The notes under the pieces were generated by a model. The model saw nothing but the letters and a program-made list of their open reading frames with translations. It made no database searches and was not told the origin of the DNA. From Phycisphaerales bacterium (lineage in GTDB: Bacteria; Planctomycetota; Phycisphaerae; Phycisphaerales; UBA1924): a DNA stretch of 64,000 nt. Positions 9,310-17,877 of this stretch are shown piece after piece (positions within the stretch are counted from its first letter, which is position 1; every line of letters starts with the position of its first letter). The position numbers and the translations under genes are program-made. The stretch lies in assembly GCA_019750095.1 (NCBI GenBank), contig JAIEOW010000072.1, positions 1 to 64,000 of the forward strand, read 5' to 3'.

Positions 9310-10941
9310 TCACCCACCCGCAAGCTGCAGGGCCGCCTGCGGCCTGACCAGCACCTGCTCACTAGGCAAACGATCTCCCGCATAGCGCACGCCGGCCCGC
9401 TTGCAGAGTTCGCGTGCCGCGATCTGCGCCGAGAGGAAAATCACGGGCAACCCCGATCCCGGGTGCGTGCCGCCGCCGACGAACCACAACCCGTCTACCG
9501 CCGGATATTGATGCGGCACCCGCTTGTGCAGCATCTGCCCCAGATTGTGTGCCAGATTGAACGTCGCCCCGTGGTTGATCGCCCCGATCACACCACCCGC
9601 GCGCCACTCCTCGGGCGAGATCGCCTGCTCAACTTGAATCCGCGACCGAATGCCCGAAATCCCAAATCTTCGCTCGAGTTGATCCAGCACCACCCCACGC
9701 ACCGATTCGGCGTTGCCGCTCCAGTCAATCTTCCCAGCCGACTCCCGCGTGTTGGGCGTCGGCATCAGCACATACATCGCACTTTTGCCCTCGGGCGCAA
9801 GCGTCGGGTCCAGCTTCGACGGGTTGCACACATACACGCTCGGATCATCGCTCAGCGTTCCGCCATGCGTGATATCCCGCAGATTCTGCTCGTACTTGCT
9901 CGACACAAAGATCGTGTGGTGCGGCAAGTCCACCTCGCCATCCACTCCCAGATACAGCATGTACGTCGAGCACGAGTACTTCTTCGCGTCCATCGCCGAG
10001 TCCGAATCACTCCGCGGCCGCAGCCGCTCGGGAATCAACGCCTTCAGCGCCCACGCAGCGTCGGCGTTGACCACGACATGATCAAACTTCTCCAGCCCAC
10101 GCGCATCGGTGCGAACGCCCGTCACGCGAGATCCGCGCCCCTCACCCTCAAACTCCAGCCCCGTCACCGCCGACGCACACCGAATCTCCACCCCCATCTC
10201 CTCACACGCCTGCGCCATCCCCAACATCAACGCGTGACACCCACCCGTCGGATGCCACACACCATACTCATACTCGATAAACGGCAGAATCGTGAAGATG
10301 CTCGGGCACTCCATCGGACTCATCCCGAGATACTTGCTCTGGAAGCTCACCGCCAACCGAACGTACGGATTGCTGAAGTACTTCTTCAGCAGCCCGTTCA
10401 CCGACAGATGCGCATTCAGATGCGGCAAGAACTTCGGCGACGCCGCCCGCACCACATCCAGCGCCGACCGCATCGGCGAGCGCAGCACCGGCTCCATGAG
10501 GTCCAGCTTCGCACGATTGTCACGAATGAACCGCCCAAACGCCGCCGCATCCTTCGGCTCGATCGCACCGATCCGGCGCGACATCTCCTCGACATCCTGC
10601 GTCGCGTCGATCGTCAGCGGCTGATCCCCCGGCCGCCCGAGAATCAGCCGATACATCGGGTCCAGCCGCGTCAGTTCCGCATAGTCCGTCAGCCGACGCC
10701 CAGTCGCCGCAAAGATCTCCTCCAGCACATACGGCATCAGAAAAAATGTCGGCCCGCGATCAAGTCCGAATCGACCCCCGCCCCCGATTGCATCCAGCAC
10801 CACGCGGCTCGTCCGCCCCCCCACCATCGCCCCCGACTCAAAGCACGTCACCCGCAGCCCGCTCGCCGCAAGCAGCATCGCCGACGCAAGCCCCCCAGGC
10901 CCCGCTCCCACCACCGCGACCGTTGCTGCCGAACTTCGCAT
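9310..10941 (-). CDS. crtN: CrtI/CrtN-type carotenoid desaturase
   Basis: 543 residues, FAD-dependent phytoene/dehydrosqualene desaturase family. ATG 10941 places the Rossmann motif VVGAGPGGLASAML at residues 8-21, and the C-terminal CrtI signature reads GGGTHPGSGLPVIFLSAQI. In a C30 pathway this enzyme converts squalene or dehydrosqualene to a diapolycopene-like chromophore. It is divergent from the five-gene carotenoid operon at 11168, and the 226-bp gap presumably holds both promoters. The crtN name is inferred from context; a C40 crtI role cannot be excluded because no phytoene or squalene synthase is in view. Confidence 0.88.
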   Translation of the reverse strand: MRSSAATVAVVGAGPGGLASAMLLAASGLRVTCFESGAMVGGRTSRVVLDAIGGGGRFGLDRGPTFFLMPYVLEEIFAATGRRLTDYAELTRLDPMYRLILGRPGDQPLTIDATQDVEEMSRRIGAIEPKDAAAFGRFIRDNRAKLDLMEPVLRSPMRSALDVVRAASPKFLPHLNAHLSVNGLLKKYFSNPYVRLAVSFQSKYLGMSPMECPSIFTILPFIEYEYGVWHPTGGCHALMLGMAQACEEMGVEIRCASAVTGLEFEGEGRGSRVTGVRTDARGLEKFDHVVVNADAAWALKALIPERLRPRSDSDSAMDAKKYSCSTYMLYLGVDGEVDLPHHTIFVSSKYEQNLRDITHGGTLSDDPSVYVCNPSKLDPTLAPEGKSAMYVLMPTPNTRESAGKIDWSGNAESVRGVVLDQLERRFGISGIRSRIQVEQAISPEEWRAGGVIGAINHGATFNLAHNLGQMLHKRVPHQYPAVDGLWFVGGGTHPGSGLPVIFLSAQIAARELCKRAGVRYAGDRLPSEQVLVRPQAALQLAGG

Positions 10942-11167
10942 GCCAAGCCCTTCTCTGTGACGGCTCAAGACAGGGGCTCATGGTCGCCCTATTCTGCCGA
11001 TTCCGACGCGCCAAAGCGGTTTTCTGAGATGATGCACTGAATCCCTACGCCCATGGATATCGAAACCTACGTGAAGAACGATTCATTCGTCTTTCAGATC
11101 ATGGCGTCATGATCAGTTCTCCTCGCACCACCCCGCGAGACCCCCTCTCCCCCGGAATCCGGGCGTC
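10942..11167. promoter_or_regulatory. Divergent intergenic region of the carotenoid locus
   Basis: 226 bp between the starts of the CrtN-like gene (minus) and the aldehyde dehydrogenase gene (plus). Any promoters driving the whole cluster must lie here. No convincing sigma-70 hexamer pair or long operator palindrome is visible. A 19-codon frame at 11053-11112 has no ribosome binding site and is not called. Confidence 0.4.
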
Positions 11168-12661
11168 ATGCCGACGCCCCGCCACACAGCAGGAAGCTTC
11201 GGCTTGGCGACCCTCTCGCATCGAACCGCTCTCACCGGTGAACGCCCCGAGCGTGCCAGTGGCATCTCGACCACCACCGAGCCGCGTCCTGCGATTGCGC
11301 CGGAAGTGCCGACGACCCCGCCCGCATCCCCTTGGCGTGCTTCGGACCTCCCCCAGCGGCTCCGCTGGGCCAAAGCTTTCCGCAAACTCCTCGTTCAAAA
11401 CTCTTACAGCCTCTGCGAACTCATCTCTGCGGAAGTCCGCAAAACTCCATGGGAGGCCTACAGCGGCGACCTCCTGCCCCTCCTCGCCGCCTGCCGATAC
11501 CACGAGAAGCACGCCGCAAAGCTCCTCGGTCCGCGCCGCATCACCGGCACCCCGCTCTGGATGCTCGGCCAGCGCCACACCACCCACCGCGCGCCCCTCG
11601 GCCGCGTCGCCATCATCGCTACCTGGAACTACCCCATTCAACTCCTGGGCATCCAGATGCTCCAGGCACTGATCGCCGGCAATGACGTCGTCGTCAAACC
11701 CTCTGAACGCGCGCCGCGCTCGCAATCCCTGCTCATCGAACTGGCCCAGCACGCCGGCCTTCCCCCCGGCGCGCTCGAGTCCCGGTCCGCGGCCCGCTCC
11801 GCTGGTCAAGAACTGCTCGAACGCGAACGCTTCGACCACATCGTCTTCACCGGTTCAACCCGTGTCGGCGCCTGCATCGCCCGCGCCGCCGCCGAAACGC
11901 TCACGCCCACCACGCTCGAACTCTCCGGTTGCGACAGCGCACTCGTCCTCGCCGACGCAGATGTCAGTCTCGCCGCCCGTTCCATCTGGATGGCACTGAC
12001 CATGAACGCCGGCCAGACCTGCATGGCCCCGCGCCGCGTGCTGGTCGAAGAATCCTGCGTGTCTGCGTTTGTCGCCGCGATCTCTCCCCTCGCCGCCGGT
12101 GCCCGCCCGCGTGCACTCATCGACGCCGCATCCGCCGATCATGTCCACGCGCTCGTCCTGCAAACCATCGATCGCGGTGCCCGCTCGCTCACCGGCGTCC
12201 TCGAAGCCCCCGTCGGCGATCGCATGCGCCCTGTCGTCCTCGTCGATTGCCCCGCAGATGCACCGCTCGCCTGCCACGAGCACTTCGGCCCCGCCCTCGC
12301 CGTCGTTCCTTGTTCTGATCGCTCAGAAATGCTCCGCATTCATCGCGCTCAGCCGCAGATCCTCTCTGCATCCATCTTCACACGCTCTCTCTCGTCCGCC
12401 CGAACCCTGGCCGTCGAGCTCAACGCCTCGATCGTCACCATCAACGATTGTGTTCTTCCCACCGCTCACCCCGCCGCCGGCATTTCCGGCCGCGGCATGT
12501 CCGGTTGGGGAATCAGCCGCGGCCCAGAAGGCCTCCTCGCCATGACGCGCCCGGTCCACATCTCCACCACAAGCCCCACCCTCCGCCCACCCTCAGAAGA
12601 ACCCGAACCGAGCGTCGCTCGCACCCTCACCCGAGCCCTCACCTGGTGGTACGGCCGCTGA
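11168..12661 (+). CDS. Aldehyde dehydrogenase, probably carotenoid-aldehyde oxidising
   Basis: 497 residues, NAD(P)-dependent aldehyde dehydrogenase superfamily. Cofactor motifs ATWNYP and FTGSTRVG, the catalytic base Glu in LELSG, and the nucleophile Cys in NAGQTCMAP are all present. The first 70 or so residues are Pro/Thr/Ala-rich and not part of the fold; they may be overpredicted. Sitting first in an operon with CrtP-like, acyltransferase and CrtQ-like genes, it best fits the enzyme that oxidises a C30 carotenoid aldehyde to the acid (AldH/CrtNc). Family certain, substrate inferred from neighbours. Confidence 0.88.
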   Translation: MPTPRHTAGSFGLATLSHRTALTGERPERASGISTTTEPRPAIAPEVPTTPPASPWRASDLPQRLRWAKAFRKLLVQNSYSLCELISAEVRKTPWEAYSGDLLPLLAACRYHEKHAAKLLGPRRITGTPLWMLGQRHTTHRAPLGRVAIIATWNYPIQLLGIQMLQALIAGNDVVVKPSERAPRSQSLLIELAQHAGLPPGALESRSAARSAGQELLERERFDHIVFTGSTRVGACIARAAAETLTPTTLELSGCDSALVLADADVSLAARSIWMALTMNAGQTCMAPRRVLVEESCVSAFVAAISPLAAGARPRALIDAASADHVHALVLQTIDRGARSLTGVLEAPVGDRMRPVVLVDCPADAPLACHEHFGPALAVVPCSDRSEMLRIHRAQPQILSASIFTRSLSSARTLAVELNASIVTINDCVLPTAHPAAGISGRGMSGWGISRGPEGLLAMTRPVHISTTSPTLRPPSEEPEPSVARTLTRALTWWYGR

Positions 12662-12684
12662 CCATCGACCAAAGGACTCTCACC

Positions 12685-14355
12685 ATGACCTCAACACCAT
12701 CCTTCGACGCCGTCATCATCGGCGGCGGCCTCGCGGGGCTCGCCTCCAGCGTCGAACTCGCCAGCCGCGGGCTCAACGTCTGCATCCTTGACAAAAACGC
12801 CCACCTCGGCGGCAAGATGAACGTCCTCAGCGTCTCGGCCCCGGGCCATCAGACGCCGTTCACCTTCGACATGGGCCCCACGATCATCACGCTCCCCCAG
12901 GTCCTCCACGGCATCATCTCTCGTGCTGGCCGTGCATCCGCCGACTACATCGACCTCATCGACCTCGACCCCCAGTGGCGCTGCTTCTACGAAGACGGCA
13001 CCGTCCTCAACCTCCGCAAAGACGTCGCCACCATGGCCGCCGAGCTCGATCGCCAGTTTCCCGCCGCCAAGCCAGGCGCCGGATACACCGACTTCATCAA
13101 CTACGCCCGCCGCATGTTCCGGCTCAGCGAAAAAGTCTTCTTCTACAAAGACGTCGGCAGCGCCACCGACCTCATGCGACGATCTCCCGTCGGCGACCCG
13201 AAACTGCTGCGAGACGTCATGGCCATGCGCATGCACAGCACCATGGCCAAAACCGCCCACAAGCACATCGCCGAGCCACACTTGCAGCAGCTCACCGAGC
13301 ACTTCATGCAGTACGTCGGCTCAAGCCCCTTCCTCGCCCCTGCCATTCTCACGCTCATCGCCGCCGCCCAGGTCGATCACGGCTGCTGGTATCCCATGGG
13401 CGGCACACGCCAGGTCGCACGCACGCTCACCCGCCTTGGTGCCGAACTCGGCGTCACGCAGATCACCAGCGCCACCGTCCGCTCCATCACCACCAGCGGC
13501 ACTCGCGCCACAGGCGTGGAATACACCGACGCCAGCGGCACCCGCTACACGATCAACGCAGAATCCGTCATCAGCAACTGCGATGTCCAGCGGACGCTGA
13601 CGAACCTGCTCAACACCCCTTCCGCGCAGGCCCGCCAGCGCACCATCGCCAAGACCTACACCCCCGCCTGCTCCGGAGTCGTCCTCTATCTCGGCCTCAA
13701 CCGCCAATACGACCACCTCGCCCACCACTGCTTCCTCTTCAGCAAAGACTCTTCAAAAGAGTTCAACGACATCTACCACCGTGGCGTCCCCGCCGAAGAC
13801 CCAACCCTCTATCTCGCCGTCCCCAGCCGCACCGACCCCAATCAGGCCCCGCCCGGCTGTGAATCGCTCTACATCCTCGTCCACACACCCTATTGCCGCG
13901 ACAATCATCACTGGCTCAACACCGACGGCTCACCCGGCCCCACCCTCACCGCCTATCGACGCGTCATCCTCGACAAGCTCAATCGCTTCGGCATGAGCGA
14001 CATCGAAAACCACATCGTCGTCGAACGCCACCTTACACCCACCAATATCGACGAGATGTACAACGCCGAGGGCGGCGCGATCTATGGCCTCGCAAGCCAC
14101 GGCAAGCTCACCGGCGGCTTCAAACCCCGAAACCGCTCGCTCGTGCTCGACAATCTCTATCTCGCCGGCGGCTCGGTCAATCCTGGCCCGGGCGTGCCCA
14201 TGGTCCTCATGTCGGGCGTCACGGCCGCCAACGCACTGCTGCAAGACCGCGGCATCAATCCGGACGCCACCACCAAAGCCCAGATCGGCCGCGTCCGGCC
14301 AAAGTCCGCCGTTCAACCCAAGGAAACCGCATGGGCCGGCAGCGCGGCCACGTGA
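12685..14355 (+). CDS. crtP: CrtP/CrtNb-like carotenoid desaturase/oxygenase
   Basis: 556 residues from ATG 12685, 23 bp after the dehydrogenase stop. It is a second CrtI-superfamily flavoprotein: IIGGGLAGLASSVELASRG near the N-terminus, and GGSVNPGPGVPMVLMSGV at the C-terminus. In the staphyloxanthin-type pathway one CrtI homologue desaturates and the other (CrtP) oxidises the terminal methyl to an aldehyde, which suits the adjacent aldehyde dehydrogenase. Which of the two paralogues here does which step is inferred from position, not from residues. The stop overlaps the next gene's GTG start by 4 bp. Confidence 0.85.
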   Translation: MTSTPSFDAVIIGGGLAGLASSVELASRGLNVCILDKNAHLGGKMNVLSVSAPGHQTPFTFDMGPTIITLPQVLHGIISRAGRASADYIDLIDLDPQWRCFYEDGTVLNLRKDVATMAAELDRQFPAAKPGAGYTDFINYARRMFRLSEKVFFYKDVGSATDLMRRSPVGDPKLLRDVMAMRMHSTMAKTAHKHIAEPHLQQLTEHFMQYVGSSPFLAPAILTLIAAAQVDHGCWYPMGGTRQVARTLTRLGAELGVTQITSATVRSITTSGTRATGVEYTDASGTRYTINAESVISNCDVQRTLTNLLNTPSAQARQRTIAKTYTPACSGVVLYLGLNRQYDHLAHHCFLFSKDSSKEFNDIYHRGVPAEDPTLYLAVPSRTDPNQAPPGCESLYILVHTPYCRDNHHWLNTDGSPGPTLTAYRRVILDKLNRFGMSDIENHIVVERHLTPTNIDEMYNAEGGAIYGLASHGKLTGGFKPRNRSLVLDNLYLAGGSVNPGPGVPMVLMSGVTAANALLQDRGINPDATTKAQIGRVRPKSAVQPKETAWAGSAAT

Positions 14356-15206
14356 ACCCCGCCGCCCCTTCAGAGCTGATCCTCCCCGCGAAGCACAGTG
14401 CCGGCTTCGCGCGGGTCTTTGCGTGGTACACGCGCCGCCTCCTCGCGAAGAAGTTCCACGCCGTTCGACTCGCCAAGGGCGGCCAAGCCCTCGCCGCTCA
14501 ACTCGATACCGATCCGCGTCCCGTCATCCTCCTGCTCAATCACTCCAGTTGGTGGGACCCGCTCATCGGCTTCGCCGTCGGCTCAAATCTCTTGCAGTCG
14601 CGCATCGGCATCGCCCCGATGGATCGCTCTCAGCTCGAACGCTTTTCGTTCTTCCGCAAACTCGGCCTCTTCGGCATAGACCCCGACAATCCCGCCAGCA
14701 TGTCCGCCATGCTCGACTACGCCAACAGCTTCGTGCGTAACTCCACTCGCCCCACGATCGCACTGACTCCGCAAGGTCGATTCACCGATGTGCGTGAGCC
14801 GATCGTTCTGCGACCAGGCGCCGCGGCCCTCTGTTCGACGCTTGGCGATGTCCGCGCGGCCATCCTCAGCATCGAGTATGCCTTCTGGCAGGATCAGCGG
14901 CCCGAAGTCTTCTTGCGTTTGGCCGATGTCCACGCACCGCAAAGCCCGAGCACCACGGGCTGGCAACGCGCTCTCACGGCGGCCATGACCGATTCCTGCC
15001 GAGAGCTTGCGGCGATGGTCATCACCCGCGACCCGACCGCGTTCGATCCGCTGCTTGCCCGCGCCGGGTCATCTGTCAACCCGGCCTATGACCTGCTGCT
15101 GAAACTGCGCGGCAAGTCCGGCGAGATCGCCGCACGGCGGAATGCTTCCCCAGCCGATCATCCAAACCGCCACCCCCCCACCCCGATCGAGAGCGCACGC
15201 CCATGA
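14352..15206 (+). CDS. PlsC-type acyltransferase of carotenoid cluster
   Basis: 284 residues from GTG 14352, which overlaps the previous stop as GTGA; an in-frame ATG at 14331 is an alternative. The acyltransferase block I appears as NHSSWWDP (HxxxxD) and block III as LTPQGRFTD in place of PEGTR. Proteins of this 1-acylglycerol-phosphate acyltransferase fold carry out the final acylation of glycosyl carotenoids in some planctomycetes, replacing the staphylococcal CrtO. The coupled position between CrtP-like and CrtQ-like genes supports this. It probably acts at the inner membrane. Confidence 0.82.
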   Translation: MNPAAPSELILPAKHSAGFARVFAWYTRRLLAKKFHAVRLAKGGQALAAQLDTDPRPVILLLNHSSWWDPLIGFAVGSNLLQSRIGIAPMDRSQLERFSFFRKLGLFGIDPDNPASMSAMLDYANSFVRNSTRPTIALTPQGRFTDVREPIVLRPGAAALCSTLGDVRAAILSIEYAFWQDQRPEVFLRLADVHAPQSPSTTGWQRALTAAMTDSCRELAAMVITRDPTAFDPLLARAGSSVNPAYDLLLKLRGKSGEIAARRNASPADHPNRHPPTPIESARP

Positions 15207-16384
15207 GCTGGTTCCTCGTGCTCATTCCCTGGTGGCTTCTGGTCGTCGCGATCGTCATCGCCGCTGGTGCGCTCGTCATGACCCTTGTGAACTTCCGCTT
15301 CTTCACACGCTCTCGTAAAGATGCGCCAGTGCCGCCCGATGCACCAAGCGTCGGAGTGTGCATCCCAGCGCGCAACGAGCAGGACAACATCGGCGCGTGC
15401 GTTGCCGCGATTCTTGCGAATGACTATCCGAACCTTCGGGTCGTCGTCTACGACGACCAGAGCGAAGACGACACGCCTCGCATCATCGACGAGTTGATAC
15501 AACGCGACCCACGCGTCGGCCGTGCCCAAACCCGCCCGCTGCCCGCGGGCTGGATCGGCAAACAGTGGGCGTGCTGGCAGCTCGCCCATTCCTGCCACAG
15601 CGATCTGCTGCTCTTTCTCGACGCCGACGTGCGGCTATCCGCTGATTGCCTCCGTCGCGCCGTTGACGCACGCCGATCCCTGAACGCTGAGCTCCTCTCC
15701 ACCTTCCCCCGCCAGATCACCCGATCCCTGGGCGAATCGCTCCTGGTGCCGATGATCTTCTTCATCCTCCTCTCCTATCTCCCCTTCGGCCGCATGCGCC
15801 GATCAAACCCGCCAGACCCAAACGCCTCCGCCGCCTGTGGGCAGTTCATCCTCGTCTCCCGTGCCGCCTACTTCTCCGTCGGCGGCCACGAAACCTGCCG
15901 CAACTCCATGCACGAAGGCGTGAAGCTCCCACGCGTCTTCCGCCGCTCGGGCTTTCACACCGATCTCTTCGATGGCACCGACGTTCTCTCCTGCCGCATG
16001 TATCGCGGCTTCGCCTCCACATGGCGCGGCTTTGCCAAGAACGCCTTCGAAGGGCTCGGCTCGCCCGCCCTGCTCATCTTCATCACCATCCTCCACCTCG
16101 TCGGCCACGTCCTCCCCTGGCTCGTGCTCGCCGCCACGCTCTTCGAAGGCCAGATTCCTTCCATCCACTTCGGCCTGGCCCTCGCTGCGGTACTCATCGC
16201 CTTCGTCCAACGCATAGTCCTCTCCCGACGCTTTGCTCATCCGCTCTGGCTCGCACCGCTGCACCCCATTGGCGTGCTCCTCATGACCCTGGTCCAGTGG
16301 CACTCGTTCCTGCTCGCACTCACCGGCCGCCGCGGGTGGCGCGGCCGCTCCGCCTCGCCAGTCGCCACCTCCAGCCCCGCCTGA
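15203..16384 (+). CDS. crtQ: Membrane glycosyltransferase family 2, CrtQ-like
   Basis: 393 residues, with ATG 15203 overlapping the acyltransferase stop by 4 bp. One N-terminal membrane segment (residues about 7-30), then a GT-A domain with CIPARNEQDNIG, a DDQSEDDT nucleotide-binding motif and LFLDADVR (DxD), followed by about three C-terminal membrane helices. This layout matches CrtQ, which transfers a sugar to the carotenoid carboxylate. The sugar and the carotenoid are not determinable here. Expression is presumably coupled to the upstream genes. Confidence 0.87.
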   Translation: MSWFLVLIPWWLLVVAIVIAAGALVMTLVNFRFFTRSRKDAPVPPDAPSVGVCIPARNEQDNIGACVAAILANDYPNLRVVVYDDQSEDDTPRIIDELIQRDPRVGRAQTRPLPAGWIGKQWACWQLAHSCHSDLLLFLDADVRLSADCLRRAVDARRSLNAELLSTFPRQITRSLGESLLVPMIFFILLSYLPFGRMRRSNPPDPNASAACGQFILVSRAAYFSVGGHETCRNSMHEGVKLPRVFRRSGFHTDLFDGTDVLSCRMYRGFASTWRGFAKNAFEGLGSPALLIFITILHLVGHVLPWLVLAATLFEGQIPSIHFGLALAAVLIAFVQRIVLSRRFAHPLWLAPLHPIGVLLMTLVQWHSFLLALTGRRGWRGRSASPVATSSPA

Positions 16385-16392
16385 TCACAACT

Positions 16393-16893
16393 ATGGACCC
16401 GACCCCTTCGACCCGTTCGACACCCCCGGCCAAGCGCAGCACTCCCCTTGGTGTCGGCGACCCGATCCCAGACGTGACACTCCCCGACCAGCACGGCACA
16501 CCGCGCTCTCTCCGCGCGATGCTTGGGCGTCCGCTGGTTGTGTACTTCTACCCCGCCGACAACACCCCTGCGTGCACGCTGGAGGCTTGCACGTTCCGTG
16601 ATGAGTTCGAGCACTTTTGCGGACTGAATGCCGAGGTCATCGGCATCAGCTCCGACAGCGTTGATTCCCACGCCGCATTCGCCAAGCGCTTCAACCTTCC
16701 CTTCGTTCTGCTCGCCGATATCGATGGCGTTGCCCGCGCCGCCTTCGCCGTCCCCAAAACTCTGGGCCTCTTCCCGGGCCGTGTCACCTATGTCGTCGAT
16801 TCGAGCGGAATCGTGCGGCACATCATCACCTCCGCAATCAATGCCAAGCGTCATGTCAGGGAAGCGCTGAAGTCAATAGCCCAACCAACATAG
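16393..16893 (+). CDS. bcp: Peroxiredoxin, Bcp/PrxQ type
   Basis: 166 residues from ATG 16393, 8 bp after the glycosyltransferase stop. It reduces hydroperoxides with thioredoxin as usual electron donor. The peroxidatic Cys is C61 in TPACTLEAC and the resolving Cys is C66, the five-residue spacing of PrxQ/Bcp enzymes. Upstream YFYPADNTP is the conserved active-site strand. Position as the last gene of the carotenoid operon suggests joint antioxidant expression. A hairpin follows the stop. Confidence 0.93.
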   Translation: MDPTPSTRSTPPAKRSTPLGVGDPIPDVTLPDQHGTPRSLRAMLGRPLVVYFYPADNTPACTLEACTFRDEFEHFCGLNAEVIGISSDSVDSHAAFAKRFNLPFVLLADIDGVARAAFAVPKTLGLFPGRVTYVVDSSGIVRHIITSAINAKRHVREALKSIAQPT

Positions 16894-16897
16894 AAGA

Positions 16898-16916
16898 CGA
16901 GGTTCGACAAACCTCG
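16898..16916 (+). terminator. Hairpin after carotenoid operon
   Basis: CGAGGTT (16898-16904), loop of 5, AACCTCG (16910-16916): a perfect 7-bp stem starting 5 bp after the peroxiredoxin stop. No T-run follows, so it is a candidate terminator or mRNA 3'-end stabiliser rather than a textbook intrinsic terminator. Confidence 0.5.
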
Positions 16917-17029
16917 GCACACACGCTGCTCATTGCTTGTCAGTCGCTTTGTCTGCCCCCGTCGTGTCCTTGTGATCGCGAGGCGCACGTGGGCGAGCGC
17001 GAGCTCACCGTCACATTCGGCCAACGACA

Positions 17030-17455
17030 CTATGACTCTGTGGGAGTCGATGGCCGCCGCTTTCCGGCGAGCGTCCAACCCAGCATCCAAGATGCCACGA
17101 CGGCCATGGGTACGGACACCCAGAGCCAGTTCTTGTGGTCATTGCCGATCAGGCGGGATGTCGGGAACATGCCGTCGACGTATTCGATCTTGGCCGTCGG
17201 CGGCGACACGGGCCATCGCTGGTCCACAGCGTCAGACTCGACGATCTGCTTCTGATCGCTATTCAGAAACGAGTACTTCACCATCTTCACGGTGTCTTTT
17301 CGGCCATATCGTCGGCGTTTTTCTTTCAGCTCTATGCTCAGAACGGTGGCATCAACGGTCTGCCCCCAGAGCATGTATCGCACTTCACCGATCGTGAACA
17401 CGATCGACATAATGACGATCACAAACGGCAGCAATATCAGTCGGCGCTTGAGCAT
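17030..17455 (-). CDS. DUF3592-like small membrane protein
   Basis: 141 residues from ATG 17455 (a start at 17509 would add a second hydrophobic stretch). One membrane segment near the N-terminus (LILLPFVIVIMSIVFTI) and one near the C-terminus (WLWVSVPMAVVASWMLGW) flank a soluble beta domain with a tyrosine-rich KYSF strand and DGMFPTSR-like loop. This layout fits the DUF3592 group of unknown function. The base composition is more AT-rich than its neighbours. Not clearly in an operon. Confidence 0.6.
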   Translation of the reverse strand: MLKRRLILLPFVIVIMSIVFTIGEVRYMLWGQTVDATVLSIELKEKRRRYGRKDTVKMVKYSFLNSDQKQIVESDAVDQRWPVSPPTAKIEYVDGMFPTSRLIGNDHKNWLWVSVPMAVVASWMLGWTLAGKRRPSTPTES

Positions 17456-17619
17456 GTGGCTCTCCAATTGGATCAGGACACACAAGACTGCGCAACGCTT
17501 CTTCGACACCCCGTCGTCGTAGAACAGCGTACTCTATCTCGGTCTAGTCAGTCGCACTCCTTGGGGAACGTCGGAGTCCCTTGCCCGACACACGCAAGAA
17601 GGCAGAGCACAAATCGATA

Positions 17620-17877
17620 TCACCCGACGAGCTCTACATCAGCAGTTGTCGCGTCAACCATCGCGTACGTGTAGGCACTCGTATCGATGAGCTCCACGAT
17701 GATGCGATGATCAACCACATCGCAGACCACGCCGCATTCACCCTTTACGGCGTGGACTCGGATCACCCCTGGCACAAGCTCTGTACCCGAGTCTTGAAGA
17801 AACCGAACGCAATCGCCCATCTGTAGCTCTTCCCCACGAGGCGTCGTCGGTTCGTCATCATTGCAGTGGCCATTCAT
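17620..17877 (-). CDS. Small hypothetical protein coupled to scoB-like gene
   Basis: 85 residues, ATG 17877 overlapping the stop of the upstream CoA-transferase gene (ATGA). A probable SH3-like beta fold: QMGDCVRFLQDSGTEL followed by alternating hydrophobic strands GVVCDVVDHRIIVELI, resembling small DUF4926-type proteins. I do not recognise it. The overlap supports translation, but the gene could be an open frame without function. Confidence 0.45.
   Translation of the reverse strand: MNGHCNDDEPTTPRGEELQMGDCVRFLQDSGTELVPGVIRVHAVKGECGVVCDVVDHRIIVELIDTSAYTYAMVDATTADVELVG

Noticed and set aside
9463-11040. Plus-strand open frame of 525 codons opposite the CrtN-like gene
   Set aside because: Arg/His/Pro-rich translation without motifs; the minus strand carries a full CrtI-family protein.
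11053-11112. 19-codon frame before the carotenoid operon as a leader peptide
   Set aside because: No ribosome binding site and no terminator/antiterminator pair.
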